DNA from: Nocardiopsis sp. JB363
Lineage (GTDB): Bacteria > Actinomycetota > Actinomycetes > Streptosporangiales > Streptosporangiaceae
DNA length: 64,000 nt
Assembly: GCF_900143625.1 (NCBI RefSeq)
Contig: NZ_FRFF01000103.1
Span: 1 to 64,000 of the forward strand
Reading direction: 5' to 3'
The notes under the pieces are model-generated. The model was not told the DNA's origin. It did not search any database and saw nothing but the letters and a program-made list of their open reading frames with translations. Positions 8,017 to 17,815 of the stretch are shown piece after piece. The translations under genes and the position numbers were made by a program. Numbering within the stretch: the first letter of the stretch is position 1; each line of letters opens with the position of its first letter.

Positions 8017-9045
8017 CTACAGGCCCGAGGCGTGCTCGTACAGCCGTCGGGCCTCGGCGCCCAGCCGCGGTCCGTACTGGGTGGCGCGGTCGTCGGCGTA
8101 CTTGAAGCTCACCACCGAGGCGATGTTCCCCTGGCCGGTGGAGGGGTCGAAGTCGGCGAACCACGGCCCTCCACTGGAGCCCTGGGTCATGGAGCAGGGC
8201 ATCCCGTTGGCGGTGGTGCCGTCGGTGTCGGGGACGGTCCGGCCCGAGCAGTAGTGCAGGTGCTTGCCGTCGTAGGGGGAGGCGGACGGGTAACCGAACG
8301 TGTACACCTGTACGCCCTGGTTCACCCGCTCCTCGGTCCAGGTGTCGAAGGACAGTCGCTGGGACCCGACCCGCTCCTGCGCGGTGGTGGAGTCGTCCTC
8401 GTTGAGCACGACCATCGCGAAGTCGTAGCTGTCGTCCGCCTCGTTCGCCCAGTTGGGGGAGACGATCATGTCGCGGGCGGTGAACTTGCCGTAGGGGGCC
8501 TCACCGTCGTCGTGGCCGGGCACGAAGGTCCAGTTGCGGGCCCACGCGCCTTTCCCGTCCTTGGCGCAGTGGCCGGCGGTCACCAGGGTGCTCTCGTTGG
8601 CGGAGTCCACGACGGAGGCCGAACACGTGAAGTCGCGCCCGTCCATGGTCAGGTACACCTTGCCGGTGGTGCGGATGACGAGCCCACCGTCGTTCCAGGG
8701 TTCACCCTCGCTGTCGGGCCGGGCGGCCTGCGGTTCCACGGCGTCGTCGGTGGGGGCGGGCGCCACGGGTTCGGTGATCCCCAAGGCGGAGTCGACCAGG
8801 GCGGTGATGGGCTGCGCCGCGGCCATGCGTTCGTTGGTCCAGTAGTCGAGGACCTCTGCGTGCTGGTCCCGGGTGCTCGCGCCGGCCTGGTGGGCGATCC
8901 CGTCCACTCGGGTGGTGGGGGAGTGGCCGGCCTGGGTGACGGCCGACGTGGGTTCGGGAAGCTTGTCGATCATCGCCAAGCCCGCGAGGGCGACGGTGGC
9001 GGCGGCCAGCGGGGCGATGACCTTGTATGCGGTGGACGAGGTCAT
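8017..9045 (-). CDS. Secreted trypsin-like serine protease (S1 family)
   Basis: A 342-residue extracellular protease. A hydrophobic N-terminal segment (about residues 8-25) is a likely signal peptide or anchor. A linker or propeptide of about 95 residues follows, then a chymotrypsin-fold domain. The catalytic triad is visible as His159 (T-A-G-H-C), Asp208 (Y-D-F-A-M) and Ser291 (G-S-S-G-G-P). The GSSGG form and the compact domain resemble the glutamyl-endopeptidase-like bacterial S1 group rather than digestive trypsin. The Cys160 pairing suggests a disulfide-stabilised secreted domain. ATG 9045 has only a weak ribosome binding site. A TATGCA element about 12 nt upstream may be its -10 box. 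Specificity is not predictable. Confidence 0.88.
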   Translation of the reverse strand: MTSSTAYKVIAPLAAATVALAGLAMIDKLPEPTSAVTQAGHSPTTRVDGIAHQAGASTRDQHAEVLDYWTNERMAAAQPITALVDSALGITEPVAPAPTDDAVEPQAARPDSEGEPWNDGGLVIRTTGKVYLTMDGRDFTCSASVVDSANESTLVTAGHCAKDGKGAWARNWTFVPGHDDGEAPYGKFTARDMIVSPNWANEADDSYDFAMVVLNEDDSTTAQERVGSQRLSFDTWTEERVNQGVQVYTFGYPSASPYDGKHLHYCSGRTVPDTDGTTANGMPCSMTQGSSGGPWFADFDPSTGQGNIASVVSFKYADDRATQYGPRLGAEARRLYEHASGL

Positions 9046-9117
9046 GGCTCGATCTTTGCATACTCGCGGTAACTCTTTAGCTACTTTGAGTTTGTGTCGC
9101 GGGTTTTTCGGGAAGAA

Positions 9118-9151
9118 GGCCCGGACATCCTCGGGTGAGGACGTCCGGGCC
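9118..9151 (-). terminator. Rho-independent-type hairpin after the CocE-like gene
   Basis: The 15-bp arms 9118-9132 and 9137-9151 pair with one A-C mismatch around a GGGT loop. On the minus strand the hairpin lies 23 bp beyond the stop of the CocE-like gene and is followed by TTCTTCCCG. It also separates that gene from the protease promoter. Confidence 0.75.
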
Positions 9152-9174
9152 GCACTGTCTTTCCGGCGCCTCCG

Positions 9175-10809
9175 TTAACGCGTGAAGGGGATACTCACCC
9201 GGGTGGGCTCCTCCTCGGGCGAGGTCACCTCGATCCGGTTCCCGGTCCGGCTCTCCGCGGTGTAGCGGGCGTCGCGGCTGTCCACCACGACCGCCAGCCG
9301 CTTCCCGGCCGGTACGTCCCACACCACCGAGGACAGGTCGGTCTCCACCGTCACCGGCTCACCCGGGGCGGCGTCGCGCAGTGTGTAGGGCGCGTGGCTC
9401 AACAGCGAGCCGGTGCCCCGTTCGTTGATCGCGTACAGGTACACGAACATCGACTGGTCGGCGACGGTCGGGGTGACCGTGAACGTCACCTCGGGGGTGC
9501 CGGCCACACGTGCGCCGTCGGGGTAGGCGGGGCTGGTCCACACGGCCGCCCGGTACCGGTCCACGGTGGGCAGCAGGACCCCCGTGGGCACGTCGAAGAA
9601 CTGTTGGAGTGCCCCGGAGAGCAACACCGTGCCGCTTTCGGCGGTGGTGCCGACGCCGGTCCGGAAGTCGTAGTCCCAGCCGGTCTCCGGCTCCGGTTCC
9701 ATCGCCCCGGAGCTCTGCCAGCGCAACCACTCCTTGCTGGGCTCGCCCAGGTAGTACTCGTCGGTGTCGGTGGTCACCGACGGCCAGTCGGCGTGCGAGG
9801 TCCACTCGCCCCCGTTGTTGGGCTTGACGCGCACCGGTTCCTCGGTGTCGATCCCGTTGTCCTCGCCCTTGAGGTGGTGGTCGAACCAGCGGCCCAGGTC
9901 CTCCCAGACCTCGTTGGGCAGACCCACCGCGCCGAACGCCTCGGGGGTGGCGTGGTCGCCGGGGGTGAGCATCAGGCGCTTGGGGCCGGAGAGCTCCTCG
10001 TAGAAGTCGGCCATGTGTCCGACGGGGAACATGCCGTCGTTCCAGCCGTGCGCGACCATCACGGCGGTCCCGTTGGCGTTGAGCTCGTCCACCCTGGTGT
10101 TCGCGGAACGGTCCGGGGCCATCTCCAGGATCGGGTCGATGTTGCCGTCGCGGTACTCGCGCTCGGCCTCCTGGAGCAGTTCACCGGGCTGACCGAGCAG
10201 GTTGCCGGCCAGGAGCAGTAGCTCGGCGGACTGCACGTCGATGGTCTCGTTGGGGTAGAGGGCGGCCTCCAGGTCGGCCCAGCCGCTCATGGAGCCGACC
10301 GCCTTGACCCGGTCGTCCTCGGCGGCGGTGAGCAGGCTGATGCCGGCGCCGTAGGAGATGCCGGCCATGCCGATGCGGTCGACGTCGGCCTCGGTGTTCT
10401 CCAGTGCCCAGTCGATGACGGCGCTGGCGTCGGCCCGGTCCTCGGGCCCCGCGACCTCGATGCCGCCGCCGGAGTCCCAGAAGCCGCGCGAGCTGTAGGC
10501 GACGACCTGGTAGCCGGACTCTTCGGCCAGCTTCTTGGCGGCTCCGACGTAGAGGATGTGCGGGGTGCCCCAGGCGGACGGCATGACCAGCAGCGGGCGG
10601 GGGCCCTCCACACCGGTGGGGGTGATGACCTTGGCCTTCAGCTCGGTGCCGTCGTGACTCACGATGGTCTCGTAGCTGATCGTGGAGCCGACGGTCTGTG
10701 CGACGGCGGGGGCGGGGGAGAGGAGCGCGGCGGCCAGGACGGACGCCACGACGACGGACAGGATCCGGGGGAGAGCGCCGCTCAGGGCGCGTCTGGACGT
10801 GGGGGTCAT
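9175..10809 (-). CDS. Secreted CocE/NonD-family alpha/beta hydrolase (X-Pro dipeptidyl-peptidase-like)
   Basis: A 544-residue secreted hydrolase. The first 36 residues are a clear signal peptide ending around P-A-V-A-Q. An alpha/beta-hydrolase domain follows with the nucleophile elbow G-I-S-Y-G and a catalytic His in P-G-D-H-A. The C-terminal 200 residues look like the jelly-roll domain (PepX C-terminal type) seen in cocaine esterase and X-Pro dipeptidyl peptidases. The likely reaction is cleavage of an acyl ester or of proline-containing peptides. ATG 10809 was chosen because CGAGG lies 8 bp upstream and the signal peptide begins there; the frame extends 44 codons further with no support. 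Promoter-proximal palindromes at 10918-10952 suggest a dedicated regulator. Confidence 0.88.
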   Translation of the reverse strand: MTPTSRRALSGALPRILSVVVASVLAAALLSPAPAVAQTVGSTISYETIVSHDGTELKAKVITPTGVEGPRPLLVMPSAWGTPHILYVGAAKKLAEESGYQVVAYSSRGFWDSGGGIEVAGPEDRADASAVIDWALENTEADVDRIGMAGISYGAGISLLTAAEDDRVKAVGSMSGWADLEAALYPNETIDVQSAELLLLAGNLLGQPGELLQEAEREYRDGNIDPILEMAPDRSANTRVDELNANGTAVMVAHGWNDGMFPVGHMADFYEELSGPKRLMLTPGDHATPEAFGAVGLPNEVWEDLGRWFDHHLKGEDNGIDTEEPVRVKPNNGGEWTSHADWPSVTTDTDEYYLGEPSKEWLRWQSSGAMEPEPETGWDYDFRTGVGTTAESGTVLLSGALQQFFDVPTGVLLPTVDRYRAAVWTSPAYPDGARVAGTPEVTFTVTPTVADQSMFVYLYAINERGTGSLLSHAPYTLRDAAPGEPVTVETDLSSVVWDVPAGKRLAVVVDSRDARYTAESRTGNRIEVTSPEEEPTRVSIPFTR

Positions 10810-10917
10810 TTCGAAACCTCGGGGGAGGAGAGCGGGGAGGCTCCGATGGGTCGTCGCGCCGGCGCCATCGGGGGAGGGTCGGGGTTCGGTCGTGCCCGAC
10901 CGTGGTCTGCGACATTG

Positions 10918-10952
10918 GTTACTGTGGCGTAACTTACTCACGAGTTAAGTTA
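10918..10952. promoter_or_regulatory. Overlapping inverted repeats in the cocE-like/dxr intergenic region
   Basis: Two palindromes overlap. GTTAC-N6-GTAAC spans 10918-10933 and TAACTTA-N9-TAAGTTA spans 10930-10952. On the minus strand TAAGTT fits a -10 box inside the second repeat, so a bound repressor would cover the promoter of the secreted hydrolase. The dxr start is 72 bp away on the other side. The layout resembles TetR-type operators, but no regulator gene is adjacent. Confidence 0.5.
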
Positions 10953-11023
10953 AGGGATCGGCAACGCCGTGTAAAGCCCCGGTCGCTCTCCCGTCGCCCC
11001 GCGGATTGGGCGACAATGGAGGG

Positions 11024-12253
11024 GTGCGAGAAGAACAGCAGCGAACAGTAGTGATCCTCGGATCCACCGGTTCCATCGGAACCCAGGCCATCGACATCGT
11101 CCAGCGCAACCCGGAGCGCTTCCGAGTGGTGGGTCTGGCTGCCGGCGGCGGGCGGGTGGACCTGCTCGCCAAGCAGGCCGTGCAGCTCGGTGTCGAACGG
11201 GTGGCGGTGGCCGACGCGAGCCGTGCCGCCGAGCTCACCCGCCTGATGGCCGAACAGGGCGCCTCCGCGGAGATGCTCACCGGCGGCGAGGGCGTGGCCG
11301 CGCTGGCCGGGCACCCCTGCGATGTCGTCCTCAACGGCATCACGGGCGCCCTGGGGTTGGAGTCCACGCTCGCCGCGCTGCGCGCCGGCAGCACCCTGGC
11401 GCTGGCCAACAAGGAGTCCCTCATCATCGGTGGTCCGCTGGTGCGCGAGGTGGCCGCGCCCGGCCAGATCGTCCCGGTCGATTCCGAGCACTACGCCATC
11501 GCCCAGTGCTTCCCGTACCGGCCGGAAGGTGAACTCACCAGTCCGGCCCAGGGCCTGGTCCGCGCCGAACTGTCGGAGGTGCGGCGGCTGGTCGTCACCG
11601 CGAGCGGCGGCCCCTTCCGTGGCCGTCGGACCGAGGAACTGGCGCGGGTCACGCCGGAACAGGCGTTGAACCACCCCACCTGGAGCATGGGGCCGGTCAT
11701 CACCGTCAACTCCGCGACCCTGGTCAACAAGGGGCTGGAGGTGATCGAGGCCAACCTGCTGTTCGACATCCCCTTCGACCGCATCGACGTGGTCGTCCAC
11801 CCGCAGTCGATCGTGCACTCCATGGTCGAGTACGTGGACGGCACCACTTTGGCCAAGGCCAGCCCGCCCAGCATGATGATCCCCATCGCCTACGGCATGA
11901 GCGCCCCCGCACGCGTTCCCGACGCCGCCCCGGGCATGGACTGGACCAGGGCACAGAGCTGGACCTTCGAGCCACTCGACCACGACGCGTTCCCCGCGGT
12001 GCGCATCGCGGCGGAGGTCGGTGCCGCTGGCGGTACCGCTCCAGCGGTCTACAACGCGGCCAACGAGGAGGCGGTCGACGCGTTCCTGCGGGAGAACCTC
12101 GCGTTCCCGGCGATCATGGACACCGTGGCCCGGGTAGTCTCGGAACACCAGCGGACGGATCGGCCGGGTTCCACGCCCCTGACCCTGGACGACGTCTACG
12201 CCGCAGACACTTGGGCCCGAACCCGCGCTCGCGAACTGCTCGCCCGCGGCTGA
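11024..12253 (+). CDS. dxr: 1-deoxy-D-xylulose 5-phosphate reductoisomerase
   Basis: DXR (IspC) converts 1-deoxy-D-xylulose 5-phosphate to 2-C-methyl-D-erythritol 4-phosphate with NADPH, the committed MEP-pathway step. The 409-residue length is normal. The NADPH motif G-S-T-G-S-I-G-T lies at about residues 12-19, followed by A-N-K-E-S near 130 and D-S-E-H near 153 for metal and substrate binding. The H-P-Q-S-I-V-H block near 260 is also typical. GTG 11024 is chosen; GACAAT lies 6 nt upstream, close to a leaderless -10 box. The gene is followed by rseP after 28 bp and ispG after 259 bp, the standard actinobacterial order. Confidence 0.97.
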   Translation: MREEQQRTVVILGSTGSIGTQAIDIVQRNPERFRVVGLAAGGGRVDLLAKQAVQLGVERVAVADASRAAELTRLMAEQGASAEMLTGGEGVAALAGHPCDVVLNGITGALGLESTLAALRAGSTLALANKESLIIGGPLVREVAAPGQIVPVDSEHYAIAQCFPYRPEGELTSPAQGLVRAELSEVRRLVVTASGGPFRGRRTEELARVTPEQALNHPTWSMGPVITVNSATLVNKGLEVIEANLLFDIPFDRIDVVVHPQSIVHSMVEYVDGTTLAKASPPSMMIPIAYGMSAPARVPDAAPGMDWTRAQSWTFEPLDHDAFPAVRIAAEVGAAGGTAPAVYNAANEEAVDAFLRENLAFPAIMDTVARVVSEHQRTDRPGSTPLTLDDVYAADTWARTRARELLARG

Positions 12254-12281
12254 GGACCGCTTCTGGCTTGAGGAGAGATAC

Positions 12282-13640
12282 ATGGTCGTGCTGTTGACCG
12301 TGGTCGGGATCATCCTGCTCGTCCTGGGACTACTGTTCTCGATCGCCTGGCACGAACTCGGTCACATGGCCACGGCCAAGATGTTCGGCATCAAGTGCAC
12401 CGAGTTCATGGTCGGGTTCGGTAAGACCCTGTGGTCCACCCGCAAGGGCGAGACCGAGTACGGCATCAAGGCGGTGCCCCTGGGCGGGTTCGTGCGGATG
12501 GTCGGGATGCTCCCGCCGGCCCGCCGGACCGAGGAGCAGGGCGCCCGCAAGATGTCGCGGTGGCGGGCCATGGCCGAGGACGCCCGCGAGGCCTCCTACA
12601 TGGAGCTGCCCCCCGAGGACGAGGATCGGCAGTTCTACCAGCGCTCCCCATGGAAGCGGCTGATCGTGATGTTCGCCGGCCCGGGCATGAACCTGGTGCT
12701 GGGAACGGCGCTGCTCGGCGTGCTCTTCATGGGTATCGGCGTGTACCAGGACACCAACGAGGTCGGTGTCGTCAACGAGTGCGTGGTCCCCTCGGGCGCT
12801 TCCATCACCGAGTGCACCGATGACCTGCCACGCACCCCGGCCCACGAGGCCGAGCTGCTGCCGGGCGACGTCGTCGTGTCCGTGGGCGGCGCCGACACCC
12901 CCGACTGGGCTTCGGCCAGCCGTGAGATCCGTACCTCCGACGGCCCCACCGAGTTCGGCATCGAACGTGAAGGTGAGCTGCTCACCACCGAGGTGGACAT
13001 CGTCCAGAGCGAGCTGCCGGCTCGCGATGGCGCCGGCGAGATCGTCTACGAGACCGACGAGGACGGCGACAACGTCTACGACGAGAGCGGCCGCCGGATC
13101 CCGGCCGTGGAGACCGTCGGTTTCCTGGGCATCCACTTCGCCAAGGAACGAGGCACCCTCACCGCCACCGAGTCGGCCGCCGAGGTCGGCGACATGCTGG
13201 TCGGTGTCGGCCAGGCCATCGTGGCACTGCCGAGCAAGGTCCCCGAGGTGTTCGGCGCCGCCTTCCTGGGGGAGCAGCGCACCGAGGACTCCCCGGTGGG
13301 CATCGTCGGCATCTCCCGCATCGGCGGCGAGATCATGTCCCAGGGCCTGCCGGTGGTGGACACCGCCGCGATGATGCTCAGCATCCTGGCCGGCGTCAAC
13401 TTCTTCCTGTTCGCCTTCAACCTGGTGCCGATCCTGCCGCTGGACGGTGGCCACATGGCCGGAGCGCTCTGGGAGTCCATCAAGAAGTGGACGGCGCGCC
13501 TGTTCAAGCGTCCGGACCCGGGGCCGGTGGATATCGCGCTGCTCACTCCGGTGGCCTATGTCGTAGTGGCGTGTTTCCTGGTCTTCAGCGTCATCCTGCT
13601 CGTGGCCGACCTGGTCAACCCGGTCCTGCTGTTCGGTTGA
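12282..13640 (+). CDS. rseP: Site-2 intramembrane metalloprotease (RseP/Rip1 type)
   Basis: An M50-family zinc protease of 452 residues that cleaves membrane-embedded anti-sigma factors or other transmembrane segments. The zinc motif H-E-L-G-H lies at residues 24-28 in the first membrane helix, and the second metal motif L-P-L-D-G-G-H near 386. A PDZ-like periplasmic region lies between them (about 180-300). The Mycobacterium homologue Rip1 acts on anti-sigma factors RsmA, RslA and RskA; substrates here are unknown. GAGGAGAG precedes ATG 12282. An acidic insert (about residues 85-120, rich in Glu and Arg) looks like a loop specific to actinobacterial members. Confidence 0.95.
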   Translation: MVVLLTVVGIILLVLGLLFSIAWHELGHMATAKMFGIKCTEFMVGFGKTLWSTRKGETEYGIKAVPLGGFVRMVGMLPPARRTEEQGARKMSRWRAMAEDAREASYMELPPEDEDRQFYQRSPWKRLIVMFAGPGMNLVLGTALLGVLFMGIGVYQDTNEVGVVNECVVPSGASITECTDDLPRTPAHEAELLPGDVVVSVGGADTPDWASASREIRTSDGPTEFGIEREGELLTTEVDIVQSELPARDGAGEIVYETDEDGDNVYDESGRRIPAVETVGFLGIHFAKERGTLTATESAAEVGDMLVGVGQAIVALPSKVPEVFGAAFLGEQRTEDSPVGIVGISRIGGEIMSQGLPVVDTAAMMLSILAGVNFFLFAFNLVPILPLDGGHMAGALWESIKKWTARLFKRPDPGPVDIALLTPVAYVVVACFLVFSVILLVADLVNPVLLFG

Positions 13641-13899
13641 CCCGGCCTCCGAGCGGGGGCGAACGTCGGCTCTCCTCGGCGTGAACAGGAGCTGAACCGG
13701 TGTGAGTGCCGCCACGAGAGGCCGAGCGTCGGCGCGAGGGCGGGTAACCTTGGGGAAGCGTTCCGGGAACGACGGCAACGGCCTCGGCCGACCGGGCGGA
13801 GCACCCGAACGCGGATCCGGGCGCCGCCGCGCCCTTCTTCACGAACCGCGACATCAATTGCCGCCGTCCCTTGCCGGTGGCAGACGAGGTGAATCAAGC

Positions 13900-15051
13900 G
13901 TGACCGTCGATCTCGGTATCCCCGTCAGTCCTCCGCGTCCCATGGCCACGCGCCGCAAGACGCGGCAGATCATGGTCGGGAACGTCCCCGTGGGCGGGGA
14001 CGCCCCGGTGTCCGTGCAGTCGATGACGACAACCCGCACCTCCGACATCAACGCGACCCTGCAGCAGATCGCCGAGCTCACCGCCTCCGGCTGCCAGATC
14101 GTCCGTGTGGCCGTGCCCACCAACGACGACGCCGACGCGCTGCCGATCATCGCCAAGAAGTCGCAGATCCCGGTGATCGCGGACATCCACTTCCAACCCA
14201 AGTACGTGTTCGCGGCCATCGACGCGGGCTGCGCGGCGGTGCGCGTCAACCCGGGCAACATCAAGAAGTTCGACGACAAGGTCGCCGAGATCGCCAAGGC
14301 CGCGAGTGAGGCCGGCACCCCGATCCGCATCGGTGTCAACGCCGGATCCCTCGACAAGCGTCTGCTGGCCAAGTACGGCAAGGCCACCCCCGAAGCCCTG
14401 GTGGAGTCGGCGCTGTGGGAGTGCTCCCTGTTCGAGGAGCACGGCTTCCGTGACATCAAGATCTCGGTCAAGCACAACGACCCGGTCGTGATGGTCAACG
14501 CCTACCGTTTGCTGTCGGAGTCCTGCGACTACCCGTTGCACCTGGGTGTCACCGAGGCCGGTCCGGCCTTCCAGGGCACCATCAAGTCCTCGGTGGCCTT
14601 CGGCGCGCTGCTGTCGGAAGGCATCGGCGACACCATCCGCGTGTCCCTCTCCGCGCCGCCGGCCGAGGAGGTCAAGGTCGGCAACCAGATCCTGGAGTCG
14701 TTGGGCCTGCGTGAGCGGGGCCTGGAGATCGTGTCCTGCCCGAGCTGTGGCCGTGCCCAGGTGGACGTGTACACGCTCGCCGAGGAGGTCACCGCCGGCC
14801 TGGAGGGCATGGAGGTGCCGCTGCGCGTGGCCGTCATGGGCTGTGTCGTCAACGGTCCGGGTGAGGCGCGCGACGCCGACCTGGGTGTGGCCTCCGGCAA
14901 CGGCAAGGGCCAGATCTTCGTGAAGGGCGAGGTCATCAAGACCGTCCCCGAGTCCCAGATCGTGGAGACGCTCATCGAGGAGGCCATGCGCATCGCCGAG
15001 GAGATGGGCGAGACCGGAGCCGAGGGCGAGCCCAGCGTGTCCGTCGGCTGA
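13900..15051 (+). CDS. ispG: 4-hydroxy-3-methylbut-2-enyl diphosphate synthase
   Basis: IspG (GcpE) reduces 2-C-methyl-D-erythritol 2,4-cyclodiphosphate to HMBPP using a [4Fe-4S] cluster, the penultimate MEP-pathway step. The protein has 383 residues, with a TIM-barrel N-terminal part and a C-terminal cluster domain. The three cluster cysteines are visible in C-P-S-C-G (near residue 286) and G-C-V-V-N-G-P-G-E (near 317), the latter also giving the Glu ligand. GTG 13900 is preceded by GAGGTG at 10 bp. The 259-bp gap after rseP contains no gene; TAACCT at 13745-13750 may be a promoter element. The gene closes with a strong hairpin. Confidence 0.97.
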   Translation: MTVDLGIPVSPPRPMATRRKTRQIMVGNVPVGGDAPVSVQSMTTTRTSDINATLQQIAELTASGCQIVRVAVPTNDDADALPIIAKKSQIPVIADIHFQPKYVFAAIDAGCAAVRVNPGNIKKFDDKVAEIAKAASEAGTPIRIGVNAGSLDKRLLAKYGKATPEALVESALWECSLFEEHGFRDIKISVKHNDPVVMVNAYRLLSESCDYPLHLGVTEAGPAFQGTIKSSVAFGALLSEGIGDTIRVSLSAPPAEEVKVGNQILESLGLRERGLEIVSCPSCGRAQVDVYTLAEEVTAGLEGMEVPLRVAVMGCVVNGPGEARDADLGVASGNGKGQIFVKGEVIKTVPESQIVETLIEEAMRIAEEMGETGAEGEPSVSVG

Positions 15052-15075
15052 CGTCACACCCTCCCCGAGACTTTC

Positions 15076-15114
15076 GAAAGGGGGAGCGCGGTCGCGTACC
15101 GCGCTCCCCCTTTC
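15076..15114 (+). terminator. Strong intrinsic-type terminator after ispG
   Basis: The 16-bp arms 15076-15091 and 15099-15114 are a perfect inverted repeat (GAAAGGGGGAGCGCGG and its complement) around a 7-nt loop. The hairpin begins 25 bp after the ispG stop and marks the end of the dxr-rseP-ispG unit. Confidence 0.85.
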
Positions 15115-15176
15115 GTGTGCGCGCTGTCATCGCAGGTCATGCGGGAATGGTGACCCAGTGTCATCTTGTGTGGCAT

Positions 15177-15290
15177 GCATCACGTCATGATGCGTTTTCT
15201 TGCTCCGGTACGCACGATCGCGACGCTCTAAACCGACAAACGCAATGAATGTGGGTCATGTTACTCAGGCAGCCCCATTAATGTTGCCTG
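15177..15290. promoter_or_regulatory. Palindrome-bearing control region of the amino-acid permease gene
   Basis: Two inverted repeats lie in the 255-bp gap before the permease. GCATCA-N5-TGATGC spans 15177-15193 and CAGGCA-N13-TGCCTG spans 15266-15290, the second with an AT-rich centre. The stretch is less GC-rich than the surrounding DNA. These could be operators, for example for the Lrp-family regulator encoded 5 kb away, but no known consensus is matched. Confidence 0.35.
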
Positions 15291-15369
15291 GGGCACATTC
15301 GGGGCGCCGTTGGTTCGATACGGCGCAGACCCCGCCGTGCCCGCCCCACTGAGCATGAGGAGTCAATTC

Positions 15370-16830
15370 GTGGTGGACCAGAAGACATCCGCGCGGGTGA
15401 GCGCGGACGTGCCCACGCTGGGTCGGCGTCTGTCCAGACGCAAGCCGGTCGAGAAGCTGGTGGCCGAGACCGAGAGCGGGCACGGACTGCACCGCACGAT
15501 GGGCTTCTGGCAGCTGTCCATGATCGGTATCGGCGCCACCCTGGGCACCGGCATCTTCGTCGTCCTCGGCGAGGCCGTCCCGATCGCCGGCCCCGCCGTC
15601 ATCCTGTCGTTCGTCCTGGCCGGCGTCACCGCGCTGTTCTCCGCACTGGCCTACGCCGAGATGGCCGGGATGATCCCCGCCTCCGGCTCCGCCTACTCGT
15701 ACTCCTACGCCACCATGGGCGAGTTCATGGCCTGGGTGTGCGGCTGGTGCCTCATGCTCACCTACGGGGTCTCCGTGGCCGCCGTCGGCGTCGGCTGGGG
15801 GCAGTACATCGACGAACTGCTCCAGCTGACCACCGGGCTGTCGATGCCGGGAGCATTCCTGACCGGTCCCCTCGAAGGCGGACTGATCAACCTTCCCGCC
15901 GCCATCGTAGTGCTGCTGTCGATGTTCGCCCTGCTCGCCGGGGTCCGGGAGAGCACCCGCGCCAACGCAGCCATGGTCGCCGTCAAGGTGGCCGTGCTGG
16001 TCATGTTCGTGGCCATCGCCGTCACCGCGGTGCAGGACGGCAACTTCGCCCCCTTCATGCCCATGGGCATGGCCGGTGTCTCCGCCGCGGGCGCCACCCT
16101 GTTCTTCTCCTACATCGGTTTCGACTCCGCCTCCACCGCCAGTGAGGAGGCCAAGAACCCGCAGCGTGACCTGCCCCGCGCCATCATGTTCTCGATGATC
16201 GTGGTCACCGCGATCTACTGCCTGGTGGCGTTCAGCGCCGTGGGCGCCCTGAACTGGAACGAGTTCGCCGAGGGGCGGACCTCCCTCGCGGGCATCCTCA
16301 CCGTCGTCACCGGAACCCCGATCTGGGCGGTCATCTTCGCCGCCGGCGCCGTCCTGGCCCTGGCCAGCGTCGTGCTGGTGGTCCTGTACAGCCAGACCCG
16401 TATCCTCTACGCGATGTCGCGCGACGGCCTGATCCCCAAGGCCTTCTCCAAGGTCGACGCCAAGGGCACCCCGCGCGCCAACACCGTCATCACCTCGGTG
16501 CTCATCGCGTTGCTGGCCGCGTTCATCCCGCTGGGCCCGCTCGCCGACGCCACCGCCATCGGCACGCTGTTCGCCTTCGCCCTGGTCAACGTGGCCGTCC
16601 TGGTGCTGCGCCGGAACCGTCCCGACCTCAAGCGCGCCTTCCGTATGCCCGGTGCCCCGGTCACCCCGATCCTGGGCGTGCTGGCCTGCGCCTACCTCAT
16701 GTTCAGCATGTCGCTGAGCGTGTGGGTCGCCTTCGGTGCCTGGTTGGCGGTTGGACTGGTGATCTACTTCGGCTACAGCATGCGCCGCTCCGCGCTGGAG
16801 ACGGAGGAAACGGTCGAGACACGCGCCTGA
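15370..16830 (+). CDS. APC-superfamily amino-acid permease
   Basis: A 486-residue secondary transporter of the amino acid-polyamine-organocation superfamily with about 12 membrane segments. The first-helix substrate motif G-I-G-A-T-L-G-T-G-I-F lies near residue 50, and the conserved F-F-S-Y-I-G-F-D block near 240, followed by E-E-A-K-N-P. It resembles cationic and general amino-acid permeases. I chose GTG 15370 because GAGGAG lies 7 bp before it; ATG 15355 is an alternative. The gene is 135 bp upstream of the DavA-like/DavB-like pair, so import of the amino acid they degrade is a reasonable inference. A weak hairpin (16882-16896) lies between them. Confidence 0.88.
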   Translation: MVDQKTSARVSADVPTLGRRLSRRKPVEKLVAETESGHGLHRTMGFWQLSMIGIGATLGTGIFVVLGEAVPIAGPAVILSFVLAGVTALFSALAYAEMAGMIPASGSAYSYSYATMGEFMAWVCGWCLMLTYGVSVAAVGVGWGQYIDELLQLTTGLSMPGAFLTGPLEGGLINLPAAIVVLLSMFALLAGVRESTRANAAMVAVKVAVLVMFVAIAVTAVQDGNFAPFMPMGMAGVSAAGATLFFSYIGFDSASTASEEAKNPQRDLPRAIMFSMIVVTAIYCLVAFSAVGALNWNEFAEGRTSLAGILTVVTGTPIWAVIFAAGAVLALASVVLVVLYSQTRILYAMSRDGLIPKAFSKVDAKGTPRANTVITSVLIALLAAFIPLGPLADATAIGTLFAFALVNVAVLVLRRNRPDLKRAFRMPGAPVTPILGVLACAYLMFSMSLSVWVAFGAWLAVGLVIYFGYSMRRSALETEETVETRA

Positions 16831-16965
16831 CGGGCCGGCCACGCAAGGATCCGTCGCCGAACCCTCTGAACTCGCAACAGGGCGCCGTTTCGGCGCACGG
16901 ATCCGACGCACGCCTCCACCTAGAGTGGACGAGGCCCGAACACGACGCACCAGGAAGGACGGACG

Positions 16966-17760
16966 ATGCCGGAACCACTGCGGGTGGCCCTCGACCAGGG
17001 CACCGGACGCAGCGGCGACACCGACTCCGCCCTCACCCGGCTCCGGGAGAGCGCCCGCGCCGCCGCGGCGGAGGGCGCCACCCTCCTCGTGACCCCGGAG
17101 ATGTCCCTGACCGGCTACAACATCGGTGGCAGGATCCGGGAACTGGCCGAACCCGCCGACGGCCCCCTCTTCGACGCGGTGGCTCGGATCGCCACCGACG
17201 CCGGGGTGGCCGTGGTCTACGGCTTCGCCGAGCTCGTCGACGGCCGGGTCCACAACGCGGTGCGGCTAGTGGACGCCAAAGGGGTCTCCCGTGCGCTCTA
17301 CCGCAAGACGCACCTGTTCGGAGACCTGGACCGGAACCTGTTCGACCCGGGCGAGGAACTCGTCGTCCAAGCCGATCTCGACGGCCACCGGCTCGGGTTC
17401 ATCGTCTGCTACGACGTGGAGTTCCCCGAGATCGTGCGAGCCCACGCGATGGCCGGTACGACCCTCCTGATCGTGCCGACCGCCCTGATGGCACCCACCA
17501 CCTCCGTCGCCACCCTCCTCGTCCCGGCCCGGGCCATGGAGAACCAGATCCACCTGGCCTACGTGAACCGCTGCGACGCCGAGGGCGACCTCGACTACGT
17601 CGGACTGAGCACCCTGGTCGGCCCGGACGGCGCCGATCTGTTGCGCGCCGGGTCCACCGAGGAACTCCTGGTCGGCGACGTCGACCCGACCGCCGTCGAG
17701 GCGGCGCGCGCCGAACCGTTCTATCTGCGCGATCGCCGCACCGACCTCTACGGCCGCTGA
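16966..17760 (+). CDS. davA: DavA-like omega-amidase of the nitrilase superfamily (5-aminopentanamidase type)
   Basis: A 264-residue carbon-nitrogen hydrolase that would turn a linear amide into the acid and ammonia. The catalytic triad is Glu45 (T-P-E-M), Lys114 (Y-R-K-T-H-L-F-G) and Cys148 (V-C-Y-D-V-E-F-P-E). Length, L-T-G-Y-N-I-G near 49 and the F-P-E context match my recollection of Pseudomonas putida DavA, which hydrolyses 5-aminopentanamide. The next gene encodes the matching monooxygenase, so the pair would convert lysine to 5-aminovalerate. An indole-3-acetamide role cannot be excluded. AGGAAGGACGG precedes ATG 16966. A TAGAGT box at 16921-16926 may be its promoter. Confidence 0.82.
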   Translation: MPEPLRVALDQGTGRSGDTDSALTRLRESARAAAAEGATLLVTPEMSLTGYNIGGRIRELAEPADGPLFDAVARIATDAGVAVVYGFAELVDGRVHNAVRLVDAKGVSRALYRKTHLFGDLDRNLFDPGEELVVQADLDGHRLGFIVCYDVEFPEIVRAHAMAGTTLLIVPTALMAPTTSVATLLVPARAMENQIHLAYVNRCDAEGDLDYVGLSTLVGPDGADLLRAGSTEELLVGDVDPTAVEAARAEPFYLRDRRTDLYGR

Positions 17761-17815
17761 ACCCGCCACACCGCCACACCACCTCACACCCCAGCCCCAG
17801 TGAAGGAGGGCCTTC

